A DNA stretch of 64,000 bases from Manis javanica. Taxonomy: Eukaryota > Chordata > Mammalia > Pholidota > Manidae. Both the position numbers and the translations under genes were made by a program. Where the stretch lies: the NCBI RefSeq assembly GCF_040802235.1, contig NC_133157.1, positions 35,058,501 through 35,122,500 of the forward strand, given 5' to 3'. The notes under the pieces are model-generated. The model saw nothing but the letters and a program-made list of their open reading frames with translations. It searched no databases and had not been told where the DNA came from. Shown piece by piece: positions 37,754 through 59,069 of this stretch (positions are counted from its first letter, which is position 1; each line of letters begins with the position of its first letter).

Positions 37754-38099
37754 CAGTAGTTCTTAAAATTGGTCCTTAGGCTGCTAGGGGTTCTCAAGAT
37801 CCTTTCAGGGGATCATAAGGTCAAGATTATTTTTATTATAATACTAATGAAATCACAGCCTTTTAATTAAAAAGCCAAAAGTCACTCCCTTCTAATTACT
37901 CTCCTCATTGTTAAAGTTCATTACCTCTTTCTGTGCTGTCCCTTCTAAGATGTCAGAGGTTGCTTTGCAGGACTTTGGAGCCTGCTTCACTCAGAGCAGA
38001 CCAGTCCAAGCTCACTGAGCCCATTGACACTCACCTAAGCTTGCACAAAAATAGTTCCAGATGACCTAAAGTTACCTCTTCTTCATGACCATATTAAAA

Positions 38100-38390
38100 T
38101 ATCTGCCTGTAGGACAGGCTTAGCCACCATTTTTGAACACGTATGTAACATGTTAACATGGTAAGCAGGAGCAGAATAGTCCTTCCCAACTCTATTCATT
38201 TCACCAGTCCCTGCTAAATATGCATAAGCCTCCTGTATAATTGTGTACCCCATCTGAGGTTGGGGAGACAGATTTTATCCTGCCTCTTGTCACCTTGTTC
38301 AGCCACATGACAATAAAACTTTGTTTCTGCAGAAGTGGCTCCTTGGTAATTGGTTTTCCGATGCACATGAGCTAACAGGCCCAACTTAGT
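38100..38390 (+). repeat. Possible solo LTR (endogenous-retrovirus-like) inside the hAT
   Basis: This segment has LTR-like organisation: tgcataagcctcctgtataattg (TATA-like), a poly(A) signal AATAAA at 38312-38317 followed by actttgtttctgc, then a U5-like stretch. It does not look like the flanking hAT. Family and exact ends are uncertain; no coding sequence. Confidence 0.35.
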
Positions 38391-40381
38391 TCAGACACTC
38401 TTTTTCCACACCAGTATTTGCACTGACAGTGCAAAAGCATTGGTGGGTAAAACTGCCTTAGTGCAAGTCAAGTCAGTGACCCAAACTGTACTGAGTCATA
38501 TTCTTCACCATCATGCACTAGCAACTTAAGAAATACATGCTAGCTTCACTCAAGAATATTCTTGATGAAGTGGCAAAAAAAATTCTGATTTTATTAAATC
38601 TTAAACTTTGAGGACGTCTTTTCAGTATTCTATGTGATGAACAGAGAGTACTTCTGCATACCAAAGTACAATGGTGTCTCAAGGAAAGTACTTAGACAAT
38701 TCTTTCAGTTGTGAGCTGAACTGAACTAGCTGCTCTTTTCATGGAACACTGTGTATAGGTGAACGAACAACTGACAAACATGGTTATCAGACTTGGGCAT
38801 CTGGTGGATGTTTTCTCAAAAAAGGAATAATGTGAGTCTGTTACTTCAGGGAAAATTCTGATAGTATTTGTGATACTAATGAAAAAATTTGAGCTTTCAA
38901 TTTTTAAAAGCCTGTATCTGGAATTTTGAAAGCTTGTATTTGCCACCATGAGCTTTACAGCTTCACAAAACTTAAAACTTAGACTTTTCTGTTGAAACCA
39001 ATCATGATATTAAGGAATGTGATTTTTTAAATAAAGGATAATGAAATGTGTCACCATTTGGAAGACCTGCAAAGCTCAGTGAACTAATATTTTGCAGATG
39101 ACCAGTGCATGATGTTACAAAATTATCCTTGAGTAAAAGATCCAACCAAAGTGCAACACAGGCCAATGGATTTTAATGTAACATAGTATGAGAAAGTTAT
39201 TAATATGGTTTCAGTTTCCACACTGCAACTAGTCCTTAAACTATCATTTGGTCATTTCAATAGATGCTGAAGAAGCATTTGACAAAATTGAGCATCCATT
39301 CATGATAAAACCTCAACAAAATGGGTATAAAGAGAACATATCTCAACATAATAAAGGCCGTATATAAGACAAACCCACAGCTAACATCAACTAAGTGGTG
39401 AAAAGCTGAAAGTTTTTCCTCTAAGATGAGGAACAAAGCAAGGGTCCCCACTGTCACCACTTCTGTTCAACATAATACTGGAAGTCCTAGCCACGGAAAT
39501 CAGACAAGAAAAATAAATAAAAGGCATCCAAATTGGAAGAAGTAAAATTGTTACTGTTTACAGATGGCATGATACTATATATAGAAAATCCCAAATACTC
39601 CACCAAAAAGTATTAGAATTAATAAATGAATTCAGTAAAGTCACAGGATACAAAATCAGTATACAGAAATATGTTGTGTTTCTACATACAAATAATGAAC
39701 AGAAAGATAAATTAAGAAATCAATCTAACTTAGAATTACATCAAAAGGAATAAAGTACCTAGGAATAAATTTAACCAAAAGGGGAAAAGATCTGTATACT
39801 GAAGACTATAAGACATTGATGAAAGAAACTGAAGAAGACACAAATAAATGGAAAGCTAATCTATGCTCTTGGATAGGAAGAATTAATACTGTTAAAATGG
39901 CCATCCTGCACAAAGCCATTTGCATACATATTCAATGCAATCCCTATCAAAATACTAATGGCATATTTCATGAAACTAGAGCAAATAATCCTAAAATTTG
40001 TATGGAACCACAAAAGACCCCACATAACCAAGGCAATCTTGAGAAAGAAAAACAAGGCTGGGGGTATCACACTCGATTTCAAACTATACAGCAAACTACA
40101 GTAATCAAAACAGTATGGTACTGGCAGAGGAATAGATAACATAGACCAATGGAACAGAATAGACAGCCCAGAAATAAACCCACACCTGTATGGTCAATTA
40201 ATATATGAAAAAAAGAAGCAAGAATATACAATGGGGAAAAGACCATCTCTTCAATAAATGGGTGTTAGGAAACCTGGACAGCTATAAAAGAATGAACCTG
40301 GACCACTGTCTTACACCATACACAAAAATAAACTCAAAATGAATTGAATACCTAAGTACAAAAACTGAATCCAGCCAATCT

Positions 40382-41272
40382 GAGGAGGCTCAAGATGGTG
40401 ATGTGCGTAGCGGGGTGGAAATCTCCTCCCAAAACCATATATATTTTTGAAAATACAACAAATACAACTGTGCCTAACAGAGAGACCAGAAGATACAGTA
40501 CAACAGCCAGACTACATCTATATCTGCGAGAGCTCAGCATCTCACGAAGGGGGTAAGATACGAAGCCGTGACCCAGTGGGGCCCGAACACTACCCCCACC
40601 CCAGCTCACAGGCAGGAGGAAAGGAGTCGGAGTGGGGAGGGAGTGGAAACACAGGACTGCTAAATAACCAGCCGTAGTAATCTGCCCCAGGAGCACAGAC
40701 ACACATTGCATGGTGTACTGGATTTGAGAGAAACAGAAAGGTAAAATCCGAGTCAGAGACTGTGAGTAGGTCCCCACAGCAGGCTCCCCTGGGACAAAAG
40801 AAAAGCAGGTGCTTTTTGAAAGTCTCAAAGGCACAGAGGCTTAACGGTGATAAGCAGCCTGCCATTCATTCCCCGGGGCTGGCACTGCCCCACCACAGCA
40901 GTGGAGCAACTGGAGAGCGGCCCCACCCACAGCAACTGCCCAGTCTCCTCCCAGGGTGCAGCAACCCAGGCCAGACCCAAAGGCTGCCACCCACACTGCC
41001 CTGCACAGATAGAGGAAGCCGGGGCAAGGCGCGAAGGGACACCGTTCTCACAGGAGACCACATCTGGTGTACCTGCCACTCTCCGCAGGGCTCTGGGCTA
41101 CCCTGAGAGCTGCCCCACCCACAGCAGCTCAGGGAATTAATCTGGAGGCTGCTCCTGGTGTGTGCGTAACCAACACAGGCAGCAGAGAAGGGCAAGGCAA
41201 CCAGCAAGCAGGAAGGGACTTGGTTCTCCCAGCCGACATATGTGCCACCTGCCTACATCCACCTCTATCACC
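40382..41272 (+). promoter_or_regulatory. L1 5' UTR / internal promoter
   Basis: GC-rich leader of about 890 bp between the L1 start and ORF1 ATG (41273), with CCACCCACAGC-type repeated phrases (40922-40934, 41106-41118). Consistent with a near full-length L1 5' end. Confidence 0.6.
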
Positions 41273-42107
41273 ATGAAAAGGCAGAAGAATCTGGTCCAGT
41301 CAAGAATCATCACCCAGACAACCCCAGAGAGAGGGCCTGGTGAGATAGATATAACCAATCTTCCTGAAAAAGAATTCAAAATAAAGGTCATAACCATCCT
41401 GATGGACCTGCAGAGAAATACGCAAGAGGTAAGGGATGAAGTCAGGAGGGAGATTACAGAAATGAAACAATCAATAGAAGGTCTTAAGAGCAGACTTGAT
41501 GAGGTGCAAGACACTGTTAATGGAATAGAAATCAGGAATACAGAGAAGCTAAGGCAGAGAGAGATAAAAGGATCTCTAGGAAGGAAAGAATATTAAGAGA
41601 ACTGTGTGACCAATAGAAACGGAACAATATTTGCATTATAGGGGTACCAGAAAAAAAGAGAGAGACAGGCATAGAAAGTGTCTTTGAAGAAATAATTGGT
41701 GAAAACTTCCCCAAACTGGGGGAGGAAGTACTCTCAGACCATGGAAGCCCACAGATCTCCCAACACAAGGGACCCAAGGAGGACAACACCAAGACAATAA
41801 TAATTAAAATGGCAAAGATCAAAGGACAGAGTACTAAATGAAGCCACAGAGAGAAAAAAGATCACTTACAAAGAAAAACCCATCAGGCTATTATCAGACC
41901 TCTCAACAGAAACCTTACAGGCCAGAAGAATGGCATGATATATTTAATGTAATGAAACAGAAGGGCCTTGAACCAAGAATAGTGTATCCAGCACAATTAT
42001 CATTTAAATATGAAGGAGGAATTAAACAATTCCCAGAAAAGCAAAAGTTGAGGGAATTTGCCTACCACAAACCACCTCTACAGGATATTTTAAAAGGACT
42101 GCTTTAG
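41273..42107 (+). pseudogene. L1 ORF1p, broken
   Basis: L1 ORF1 encodes an RNA-binding chaperone. Start MKRQKNLVQS, then a coiled coil (DEVRREITEMKQSIEGLKSR) up to a stop at 41594-41596. After frameshifts the C-terminal domain is recognisable (EEWHDIFNVMKQKGLEPRIV, YPAQLSFKYEGGIKQFPEKQ) and ends DILKGLL. Several stops and shifts disable it. Confidence 0.75.
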
Positions 42108-42399
42108 ATGGAAGCACTCCTAAGGCTAAATAGATATCACCAGAGAAAATAAAATCACAGCAAAGAAAGCAGACCAACCAAATACTACCTAAAGGCAAAA
42201 AATAAAATCAACTACCAACAAAAGCAGTCAAAGGAAACACAAAAGAGTACAGAATAAAACACCTAACATATAAAGAATGGAAGAGGAAAAATAAGAAGGG
42301 AGAGAAATAAAGAATCATCATGCTGTGTTTATAATAGCTTAATAAGAGACGTAAATTAGACAGTCAGATACTAAAGAAGCTACCCTGGAACCTTTGGTA

Positions 42400-42590
42400 A
42401 CCATGAATCCAAAGCCTGCAATGGCAATAAGTACATATCTTTCGATAACCACCCTAAATGTAAATGGACTGAATGCACCAATCAAAAGACACAGAGTAAT
42501 AGAATGGATAAAAAAGCAAGACCCATCTATATGCTGCTTACAAGACACTCACCTCAAACCCAGACATGCACAGATTAAAAGTGAAGGGAT
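42400..42590 (+). pseudogene. L1 ORF2 endonuclease, 5' fragment
   Basis: Reads STYLSITTLNVNGLNAPIKR then CCLQDTHLKPRHAQ, the N-terminus of the L1 apurinic-like endonuclease. It breaks off at 42590, where the text changes abruptly to L1 ORF2 C-terminal and 3' UTR sequence. About 80 codons of the endonuclease are missing before it resumes at 43379. Confidence 0.7.
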
Positions 42591-43059
42591 GGCCAAAAGA
42601 CAAACAACGACAAATGTTGGCAAAGATGTGGAGTAAGGGGAACCCTCCTACACTCCCGGTTGCAATGTAAACTAGTTCAACCATTGTGGAAAGCAGTATG
42701 GAGGTTCCTCAAAAAACTCAAAATAGAAATACCATTTGACCCAGGAATTCTACTCCTAGGAATTTACCCTATGAAAGCAGGAGCCCACTTTGAAAAAAAC
42801 ATATGCACCCCTATATTTATCGCAGCACTATTTACAATAGCCAAGAAATGGAAGTAACCTCAGTGTCCATCAGTAGATGAATGGATAAAGAAGATGTGGT
42901 ACATATACACAATGGAATATTAGTCAGCCATAAGAAGAAAACAAGTCCTACCATTTGCAACAACATGGATGGGGCTAGAAGACATTATGCTCAGTGAAAT
43001 AGGCCAGGCGGAAAAAGACAAGTACCAAATGATTTCACTCATATATGGAGTATAACAAC

Positions 43060-43378
43060 AAGAAAAAACTGAAGGAACAAAACAGCAGCAGAATCACAGA
43101 TCCCAAGAATGGAATAATAGTTACCAAAGGGAAAGGGACTGGGGAGGATGGGTAGGAAGGGAGGGATAAGGGGGAAAACAGGGCATTACAATTAGCACAC
43201 ATAATGTAGTGGGGAGGGGGACAAGGGAAAGGCAGTATATACAGAGAAGACAAGTAATGATTCTCTGGCATCTTACTATGCTGATGAACAGTGACTGTAA
43301 TGGGGTATGTGGGGGGGACTTGATAATAGGAGAAGTCAAGTAACCATAATGCTGTTCAAGTAATTGTAATGCATTCAT
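43060..43378 (+). repeat. L1 3' UTR, copy 1
   Basis: Phrases aacagcagcagaatcacag, gggaaagggactggggagga and gagaagacaagtaatgattc. It lacks the last ~30 nt and a poly(A) tail. Other copies: 46670-46993 and 46994-47320. Confidence 0.8.
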
Positions 43379-46145
43379 TCTAGGAGACTTCAACACACCT
43401 CTCACTACAAAGGACAGATCCACCAGACAGAAAATATGTAAGGACACAGAGGCACTGAACAACACACTAGAACAGATGGACCTAACAGACATCTACAGAA
43501 CTCTACAACCAAAAGCAGCAGGGTACACATTCTTCTCAAGTGCGCATTGAACATTTTCCAGAATAGACCACATACTAGACCACAAAAATAGCCTCAGTAA
43601 ATTCAAAAAGACTGAAATTCTACCAACCAACTTCTCAGACCACAAAGGTATAAAACTAGACATAAATTGTACAAAGAAAGCAAAATGGCTCACAAACACA
43701 TGGAGGCTTAACAACATGCTCCTAAATAATCAATGGAGCAATGACCAAATTAAAACAGATTAAACAATATATGGAGACAAATGACAACAACAGCACAAAG
43801 CCCCAACTTCTATGGGACTCAGTGAAGGCAGTTCTAAGAAGAAAGTATACAGCAATCCAGGCCTATTTAAAGAAGGAAGAACAATCCCAAACGAATAGTC
43901 TAAAGTCACAATTATTGAAAATGGAAAAAGAAGAACAAATGAGGTCCAAAGTCACCAGAAGGAGGGACATTATAAAGATCAGAGAAGGAATAAATAAAAT
44001 TGAGAAGAATAAGACAATAGAAATAATCAATGAAACCAAGAGCTGGTTCTTTGAGAAAATAAACAAAATAGATAAAACCCTAGCCAGACTTACTAAGAGA
44101 AAAAGAGAGTCTACACACATAAACAGAATCAGAAATGAGAAAGGAAAAATCATGATGGACCCCACAAAAATACAAAGAATTATTAGAGAATACTATGAAA
44201 ATCTATATGCTAACAAGCTGGAAAACCTAGAAGAAATGGACAACTTCCTAGAAAAATACAACCTACCAAGACTGACCAAGGAAGAAACACAAAATCTAAA
44301 CAGATCAATTATCAGCAACAAAATTGAATTGGTAATCAAAAAACTACCCAAGAACAAAACCCCCAAGCCAGATGGATACACTACTGAATTTTATCAGACA
44401 TATAGGGAAGATATAATAACCCATTCTCCTTAAAGTTTTCCAAAAAATAGAAGATGAGGGAATACCTCCAAACTCATAATATGAAGCCAGCATCACTCTA
44501 ATACCAAAACCAGGCAAAGACCCCACCAAAAAAGAAAATTACAGACCAATATCCCTGATGAACATAGATGTAAAAATACTCAACAAAATATTAGCAAACC
44601 AAATTCAAAAATACATCACCAGATCATACACCATGATCAAGTGGGATTCATCTCAGGGATGCAAGGATGGTACAACATTCGAAAGTCCATCAGCATCATC
44701 CACCACATCAACAAAAAGGACAAAACCACATGATCATCTCCTTAGATGCTGAAAAAGCATTGACAAAATTCAACATCCAGTCATGATAAAAACTCTCAAC
44801 AAAATGGGTATAGAGGGCAAGTACCTCAACATAATAAATGCCATATATGACAAACCCATAGCCAACATCATACTTAACAGCAAGAAGCTGAAAGCTTTTC
44901 ACCTAAGATTGGGAACAAGACAGTGATGCCCACTCTCCCCAATGTTATTCAACATAGTACTGGAGGTCCCAGCCATGGCAATCAGACAAAACAAAGAAAT
45001 ACAAGGCATTTAGATTGTAAAGAAAAAGTCAAATTGTCACTATTTGCAGATGACATGATATTGTACATAAAAACCCCTACAGAATCCACTCCAAAACTAC
45101 TAGAATATTGGATTTCAGCAAAGTTGCAGGATATAAAATTAATACACATAAATCTGTGGCTTTCCTGTACACTAACAATGAGCTAGCAGAAAGAAAAATC
45201 AGGAAAACAATTCCATTCACAATTGCATCAAAAAGAATAAAATACCTAGGAATAAACCTAACCAAGGAAGCGAAAGACCTATACCCTGAAAACTACAAGA
45301 CACTCTTAAGAGAAATTAAAGAGGACACTAACAAATGGAAACTCATCCCATGCTCTCGGCTAGGAAGAATTAATATTGTCAAAATGGCCATCCTGCCTAA
45401 AGCAATCTACAGATTCAATGCAATCCCTATCCAAATACCAACAGCATTCTTCAACGAACAGGAACATAGTTCTAAAATTCATATGGAACCATAAAAGACC
45501 CCGAATAACCAAAGCAATCCTGAGAAGGAAGAATAAAGCAGGAGGGATCTCGCTTCCCAACTTCAAGCTCTACTACAAAGTCACAGTAATGAAGACAATT
45601 TGGTACTGGCACAAGAACAAACCCACAGACCAGTGGAACAGAATAGAGTCCAGATATTAATCCAAACATATATGGTCAATTAATATATGACAAAGTAGCC
45701 ATGGATATACAATGGGGAATAACAGCCTCTTCAACAGCTGGTGTTGGCAAAACTGGACAGCTACATGTAAGAGAATGAAACTGGATCATTGTCTAACCCC
45801 ATACACAAAAGTAAATTCAAAATGGATCAAAGACCTGAATCTAAGTCATGAAACCATAAAGCTCTTAGAGAAAAACACAGGCAAAAATCTCTTGGCTATA
45901 AACATGAGCAACTTCTTCATGAACATATCTCTCCGGGCAAGGGAAACAAAAGCAAAAATGAACAAGTGGGCCTATATCAAACTTAAAATCTTCTGTACAG
46001 CAAAGGACACCATCAATAGAACAAAAAGGCATCCTACAGTATGGGAGAATATATTCATAAATGACATACCCAATAAAGGGTTGACATCCAAAATGTATAA
46101 AGAGCTCATGCACCTCAACAAACAAAAAGCAAATAATCCAATTTA
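43379..46145 (+). pseudogene. L1 ORF2p (endonuclease remainder and reverse transcriptase), broken
   Basis: Begins within the endonuclease (GDFNTPLTTKDRSTRQK), continues through the linker, including a 230-codon open stretch at 43741-44433, to the RT domain with the catalytic [13 protein letters not shown] motif (about 45035-45080). It ends in the C-terminal region ([40 protein letters not shown]). Frameshifts near 44433, 44760 and 45015 and stops elsewhere disable it. The Cys-rich C-terminus follows at 46300-46525. Confidence 0.8.
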
Positions 46146-46669
46146 ACAAATGGGCACAGGATCTGAACAGACACTTCTCCAAAGAAAAAATTCAGATAGC
46201 CAATGGACACATGAAAAGATGCTCCACATTGCTAATCATCAGAGAAATGCAAATTAAAACCACAGTGAGGTATCACCTCACACCAGTAAGGATCACTACC
46301 ATCCAAAAGACAAACAACAACAAATGTTGGAGAGGTTGTGGAGAAAGGGGAACCCTCCTACACTGCTGGTGGGAATGTAAATTAGTTCAACCATTGTGGA
46401 AAGCAGTATGGAGGTTCCTCAAAAAACTCAAAATAGAAGTACCATTTGACCCAGAAATTCCACTCCTAGGAATTTACCCTAAGAATGCAGGAGCCCAGTT
46501 TGAAAAAGACATATGTCAGCCATAAGAAGAAAACAAATCCTACCATTTGCAACAACATGGATGGAGCTAGAGTGTATTATGCTCAGTGAAATAAGCCAGG
46601 CAGAGAAAGACAAGTATCAAATGATTTCACTCATTTGTGGAGTATAAGAACAAAGAAAAAAACTGAAGG

Positions 46670-46993
46670 AGCAAAACAGCAGCAGACTCACAGAACCCAA
46701 GAATGGACTAACAGTTACCAAAGGGAAGGACTGGGGAGGATCAGTGGGAAGGGAGGGATAAGGAGGTGGAGAAGAAAGGGGCATTATGATTAGCATGTAT
46801 AATGGAGGTGGGGCTCAGGGAGAGCTGTACAACACAGAGAAGACAAGTAGTGATCCTACCGCATCTTACTACGCTGACGGACAATGACTCTGATGGGGCA
46901 TGTGTGGGGGACTTGGTGATTGGGGGAGTCTAGTAAACATAATGTTCCTCATGTAATTGTAGATTAATGATACCAAAATAAAATTTAAAAAAA
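46670..46993 (+). repeat. L1 3' UTR, copy 2
   Basis: Same motif order as copy 1, ending gatac caaaataaaatttaaaaaaa. It is immediately followed by copy 3. Confidence 0.8.
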
Positions 46994-47320
46994 ACTGAAG
47001 GAATAAAACAGCAGCAGACTCACAGAACCCAAGAATGGACTAACAGTTACTAAAGGGAAAGGGACTGGGGAGGATGGGTGGGAAGGGAGGGATAAGGGGG
47101 GAAAAAAAGGGGGTGTTACTATTAGCAGACATAATGTAGCAGGGGTACGGGGAGGGCTGTACAACACAGAGAAGACAAGTAGTGATTCTATTGCATCTTA
47201 GTATGCTGATGGACAGTGACTGTAATGGCGTATGTGGGGGGGACATGATGGGGGAAGTCTAGTTAACATAAAGTTCCTCATGTAATTGTAGATTAGTGAT
47301 ACCAAAATTTAAAAAAAAAA
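46994..47320 (+). repeat. L1 3' UTR, copy 3 (tandem)
   Basis: Starts aactgaaggaataaaacagc and repeats the whole 3' UTR, ending in an A10 tract. It sits directly on the A-tail of copy 2, as expected for a 5'-truncated L1 landing in another L1's tail. Confidence 0.8.
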
Positions 47321-48864
47321 GCCGAGTCCACAATCTCCTAGAAGAAAACACAGGCACTGAACTCTTGAACATTAGCGTTAGTAATCTGTTTCTGGATGTC
47401 TCCAGAGGCAAGGGAATCAAAAGTAAAAACAAGTGTGACTATATCAAACTGAAACGCTTCTGCACAGCAAAGGAAATCATCAACAAACTGAAAGACAACC
47501 TACTAAATGGGAGACTATATTTATAAATGATATATTTGATAAGGGGTTAATACCCAAATATGTAAAGAACTCATATAACTCAACACCAAAAAAAAACTAC
47601 AAATAATCTAATTAAAATATGGGCAAAGGACCTGAATAGAGATTTTTCCAAAGACATACAGATGGCCAAAAGACACATGAAAAGATGTTCAGCATCACTA
47701 ATCATCAGGGAAATGCAAATCATTGTTGGGGAGGATGTGGAGAAGAGGAAGCCTCATACACATCTGGTGGGACTGTTAATTGGTGCAGTCACTATACAGG
47801 AAAGCAGATGGAGGTTTCTTAAAAATTAGAAATAGAAATACCATACAACCCAGCAATTCTAGGAATTTATATATACCACCACCCCAAAAAATCACTAATC
47901 TGAAAAGATACTCATTCTCCTGTGTTTATTGCTGCATTATGTACAATAGCCAAAGTATGGAAGCAACCTAAATGTCCATCAATAGATGAATGGGTAAAAA
48001 GATGTACATGGATACAATGGAGTATTTACTCAGCCATAAAAAAGAATGAAATCTTGCCATTTGTTACAACATGGATGGACTTAGAAGGTATCATGCTAAG
48101 TGAAATAAGTCAGACAGAGAAAGAGGAGTACCACATGACTTCTGTGTGGAATCTAAAAACCAAAACAAATGAACAAACAAAACAGAAGTAGACTTATAGA
48201 TACAAAGAACAGCCTGGTGGCTGCCACAGGAGAGGAAGGTGGGGATAGGTGAAACATGAAGGGAGAAAAATTAATGAGAATGTTTGATACCTTGATCTTT
48301 GTGATTGTCAAAATTCACCAAGCTGTACACTAAGACTTGTGCATTTTAGCATATGAACCTCAATATAAAAAATAAAATCAAGAAATGAAACTACCATTTG
48401 TTAAGTGTTGGTGTAGTATCAAAGAATATGCACAATTACTTGAAAATACTATAAATACACTACTCTCTTCAAATTATGTGTCTGTTAGACTTTGTTCATA
48501 TATACTATTTCAAACAAACCAATATATAGCAACAGATAGAAAGCACAAGCAGATTTTGAGAATTCAGCTGTCCTCTGTTAAACCAAATATTAGAGATTTG
48601 CAAAAATGTAAAATAACTGCCATCCTCTCACTAATTTGGGGAGGTGAATATAGTTGTCATTAAAAACATTAATGTTAACATGGTCAATGTGTCCATGACC
48701 TATAAAAATAGTTTCATTTTTGTTATTTTTAATGAATCAATATTCAAAATTATTATCAGTTTCCATTTTAACATGGTATTAATAGATATAACCCACTTCA
48801 ACAAAAGCTTTTTGGATCTTCAAATCCTGCTCTTAATTTTTAAGAGTGCATAAAAAATTCACCT

Positions 48865-49440
48865 GGCAAACGTTTTATCAAGAACCAACTTTATGCCTAA
48901 TGCTACACTAGGCATTGGGGATTCAAAATCCCTCTTCTGGGGACTCACAGACCAGTGGAGGAGACAAACAGGTATAAGAACAGTTGTAACAGGGACTATG
49001 ATGAGAATGACAGGCGCCTGTACCAAGCGCATGCACCTCTTGGGTGGAGCGAGTGGAAGGGGAAGTGGCCAGGGAAAGTTTTCCCAGAAGAGCTGACGTT
49101 TGATCTGAGTCTTTTAAGCCACCAGCAATCAATCAGCTAAGGGAACAACATTTTAGGGATAGGGTACAGAGTAATAAAAGGTGGACGCTTTAAGAAAAGC
49201 TCGGCTATTTCCAGCTCCTGCAGTAGTTCAGTGTGAATGCAGCTTGAAGTACAAGTCTGGATACTGGGGGTGGGGGTTGAGAATGAAACATGAGGCAGAG
49301 AGATGACAGGAGCCAAAACAAAGGGCCTTATATACCACACGAAGAAATGTGGCTTTTTATCCTCAAAAGAGGTGGGGAATAAGGAGGGGTTTTTGGAGCA
49401 TTTAGGAACTCACATCAACTTTTTTTTTAAAGATCTTTGT
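48865..49440. repeat. Ancient dispersed repeat, family not assigned
   Basis: Phrases such as aatgctacactaggcattgggg, gggactcacagaccagtggagg, gatctgagtctttta and aaagggccttatatacc are typical of an old high-copy mammalian repeat with several known parallels. I cannot name it with confidence. Confidence 0.4.
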
Positions 49441-49779
49441 TAACAATGTCAAGGAATGGCTGAATGAATGAATGAGTTAGAAAAGCAAGAGTTAGACCCC
49501 AACAGACCCAGGCAGAAGGAAATACAAGGAGCTGTCCAAGAACCCCAGAGACGTCAAGGGGAAACCTCGTTCGTAGGAAACAGAATTTACGGGATTAAGT
49601 GGATATGGGAAGTGAGGAGCAGGAGAGCTCCGATAACCCCCAAAGGTCTTAGCACTGGCTACAGAGTGTTCGGAGTGTCTTAACATGAGTTTGGGGAAAA
49701 CAGGGCGATGGGGTGGTGTGAACACTGCGAGGTCAAGTTTGTTCCCAGTGTAGCAAGCAGGCAGCTAAACAAATCTAAA

Positions 49780-58500
<8,721 letters not shown>

Positions 58501-58543
58501 GGGCTGGCCCTGCACACAGCCAGGCTACAGTTGCTCCCAACCC

Positions 58544-58549
58544 AATAAA
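58544..58549 (+). terminator. TPM2: TPM2 poly(A) signal after exon 9d
   Basis: AATAAA in cccaataaaactaac only 44 nt after the 9d stop codon, giving a very short 3' UTR for the smooth/non-muscle transcript. Confidence 0.75.
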
Positions 58550-59069
58550 ACTAACATTACCTGCGTTACAGGGCTCTTTAAGCCTTTTTTTGATGTTGGT
58601 GATGATGGTGGTAGTTTTCCAAAGTGGAGACAGCTTAGAGGATGCCTGAGGGGAGTAGAGCTGCTGGAAGGACCCAAGTGAGCAGGACCTGGGTTCAGGC
58701 TCTGCAGGACTTCATTTTCAGTGGGAGCCAAGGTGTGGGGGTACTGGGCTTATTGGGGAGGGGTGTGAAAGGGCTACGTGAAGCAGAGAGGCCCGGCAAG
58801 GTTGGAGGGACACCCTGGCCTTACTACCTGCTGGGAAAGGGCTGCTGTCGGCAGTGCTGCCCCGTTCCAGCAGGTGGCTGGGCCAGACCACACAACCTGA
58901 AGACAAAGCACAAAGCTACACAGATTTTACTGGAGCAGGAAAAAAACCTCAGTGTGATTTTAAGCCTAGTGGCTGAGCCTGCTCTACCCCGACACACGCT
59001 GGTGTGCGCACATACACACAGCCATTCCAAAGATCTTAAGTCATTTCTCATCCCTTCCTGATAATATCT

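Larger units (their letters stand above)
40382..47320 (+). mobile_element. Younger L1 cluster inserted in the older L1
   Basis: It starts with an L1 5' UTR (gaggaggctcaagatgg), then ORF1, ORF2 pieces and three copies of a G-rich 3' UTR; the last ends in a poly(A) tract (47310-47320). Imperfect flanking duplications gaatccagccaatct (40367-40381) and gagtccacaatct (47324-47336) suggest one insertion site. Internally it is rearranged: endonuclease codons stop near 42590, a 3'-end segment follows (42590-43378), and then endonuclease sequence resumes at about 43379. Confidence 0.75.
39251..48387 (+). mobile_element. Older L1 (5'-truncated), split by a younger L1
   Basis: The left part (39251 to about 40366) is the 3' half of an L1 ORF2 reverse-transcriptase region, with many stops ([35 protein letters not shown]). 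The right part (about 47337-48387) continues the same ORF2 C-terminus and 3' UTR (ENTGTELLNISVSNLFLDVS, KRFCTAKEIINKLKDN) and ends in an A-rich tail. Flanks aaactatcatttg (39238-39250) and aaactaccatttg (48388-48400) form a 13-bp target-site duplication with one mismatch. Confidence 0.75.
37754..48860 (+). mobile_element. hAT DNA transposon remnant (Zaphod/Charlie-like), split by L1 insertion
   Basis: The left end cagtagttcttaaa resembles the hAT terminal repeat cagtggttctcaaa. 38540-39240 and 48388-48640 read as one decayed transposase when joined. For example, 38793-38830 gives RLGHLVDVFSK, and right of the L1 comes KLPFVKCWCSIKEYAQLLEN ... SSVKPNIRDL, typical of the hAT C-terminal dimerisation domain. 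48640-48860 matches the AT-rich 3' non-coding end. The far-right terminal repeat is lost. Stops and frameshifts make it inactive. The L1 insert occupies 39251-48387. Confidence 0.75.

Noticed and set aside
43741-44433. 230-codon open frame, the longest in the window
   Set aside because: It is the linker and early RT part of L1 ORF2 (INKIDKTLARLTKRKRESTH, NKTPKPDGYTTEFYQ), within a broken L1, so not a new gene.
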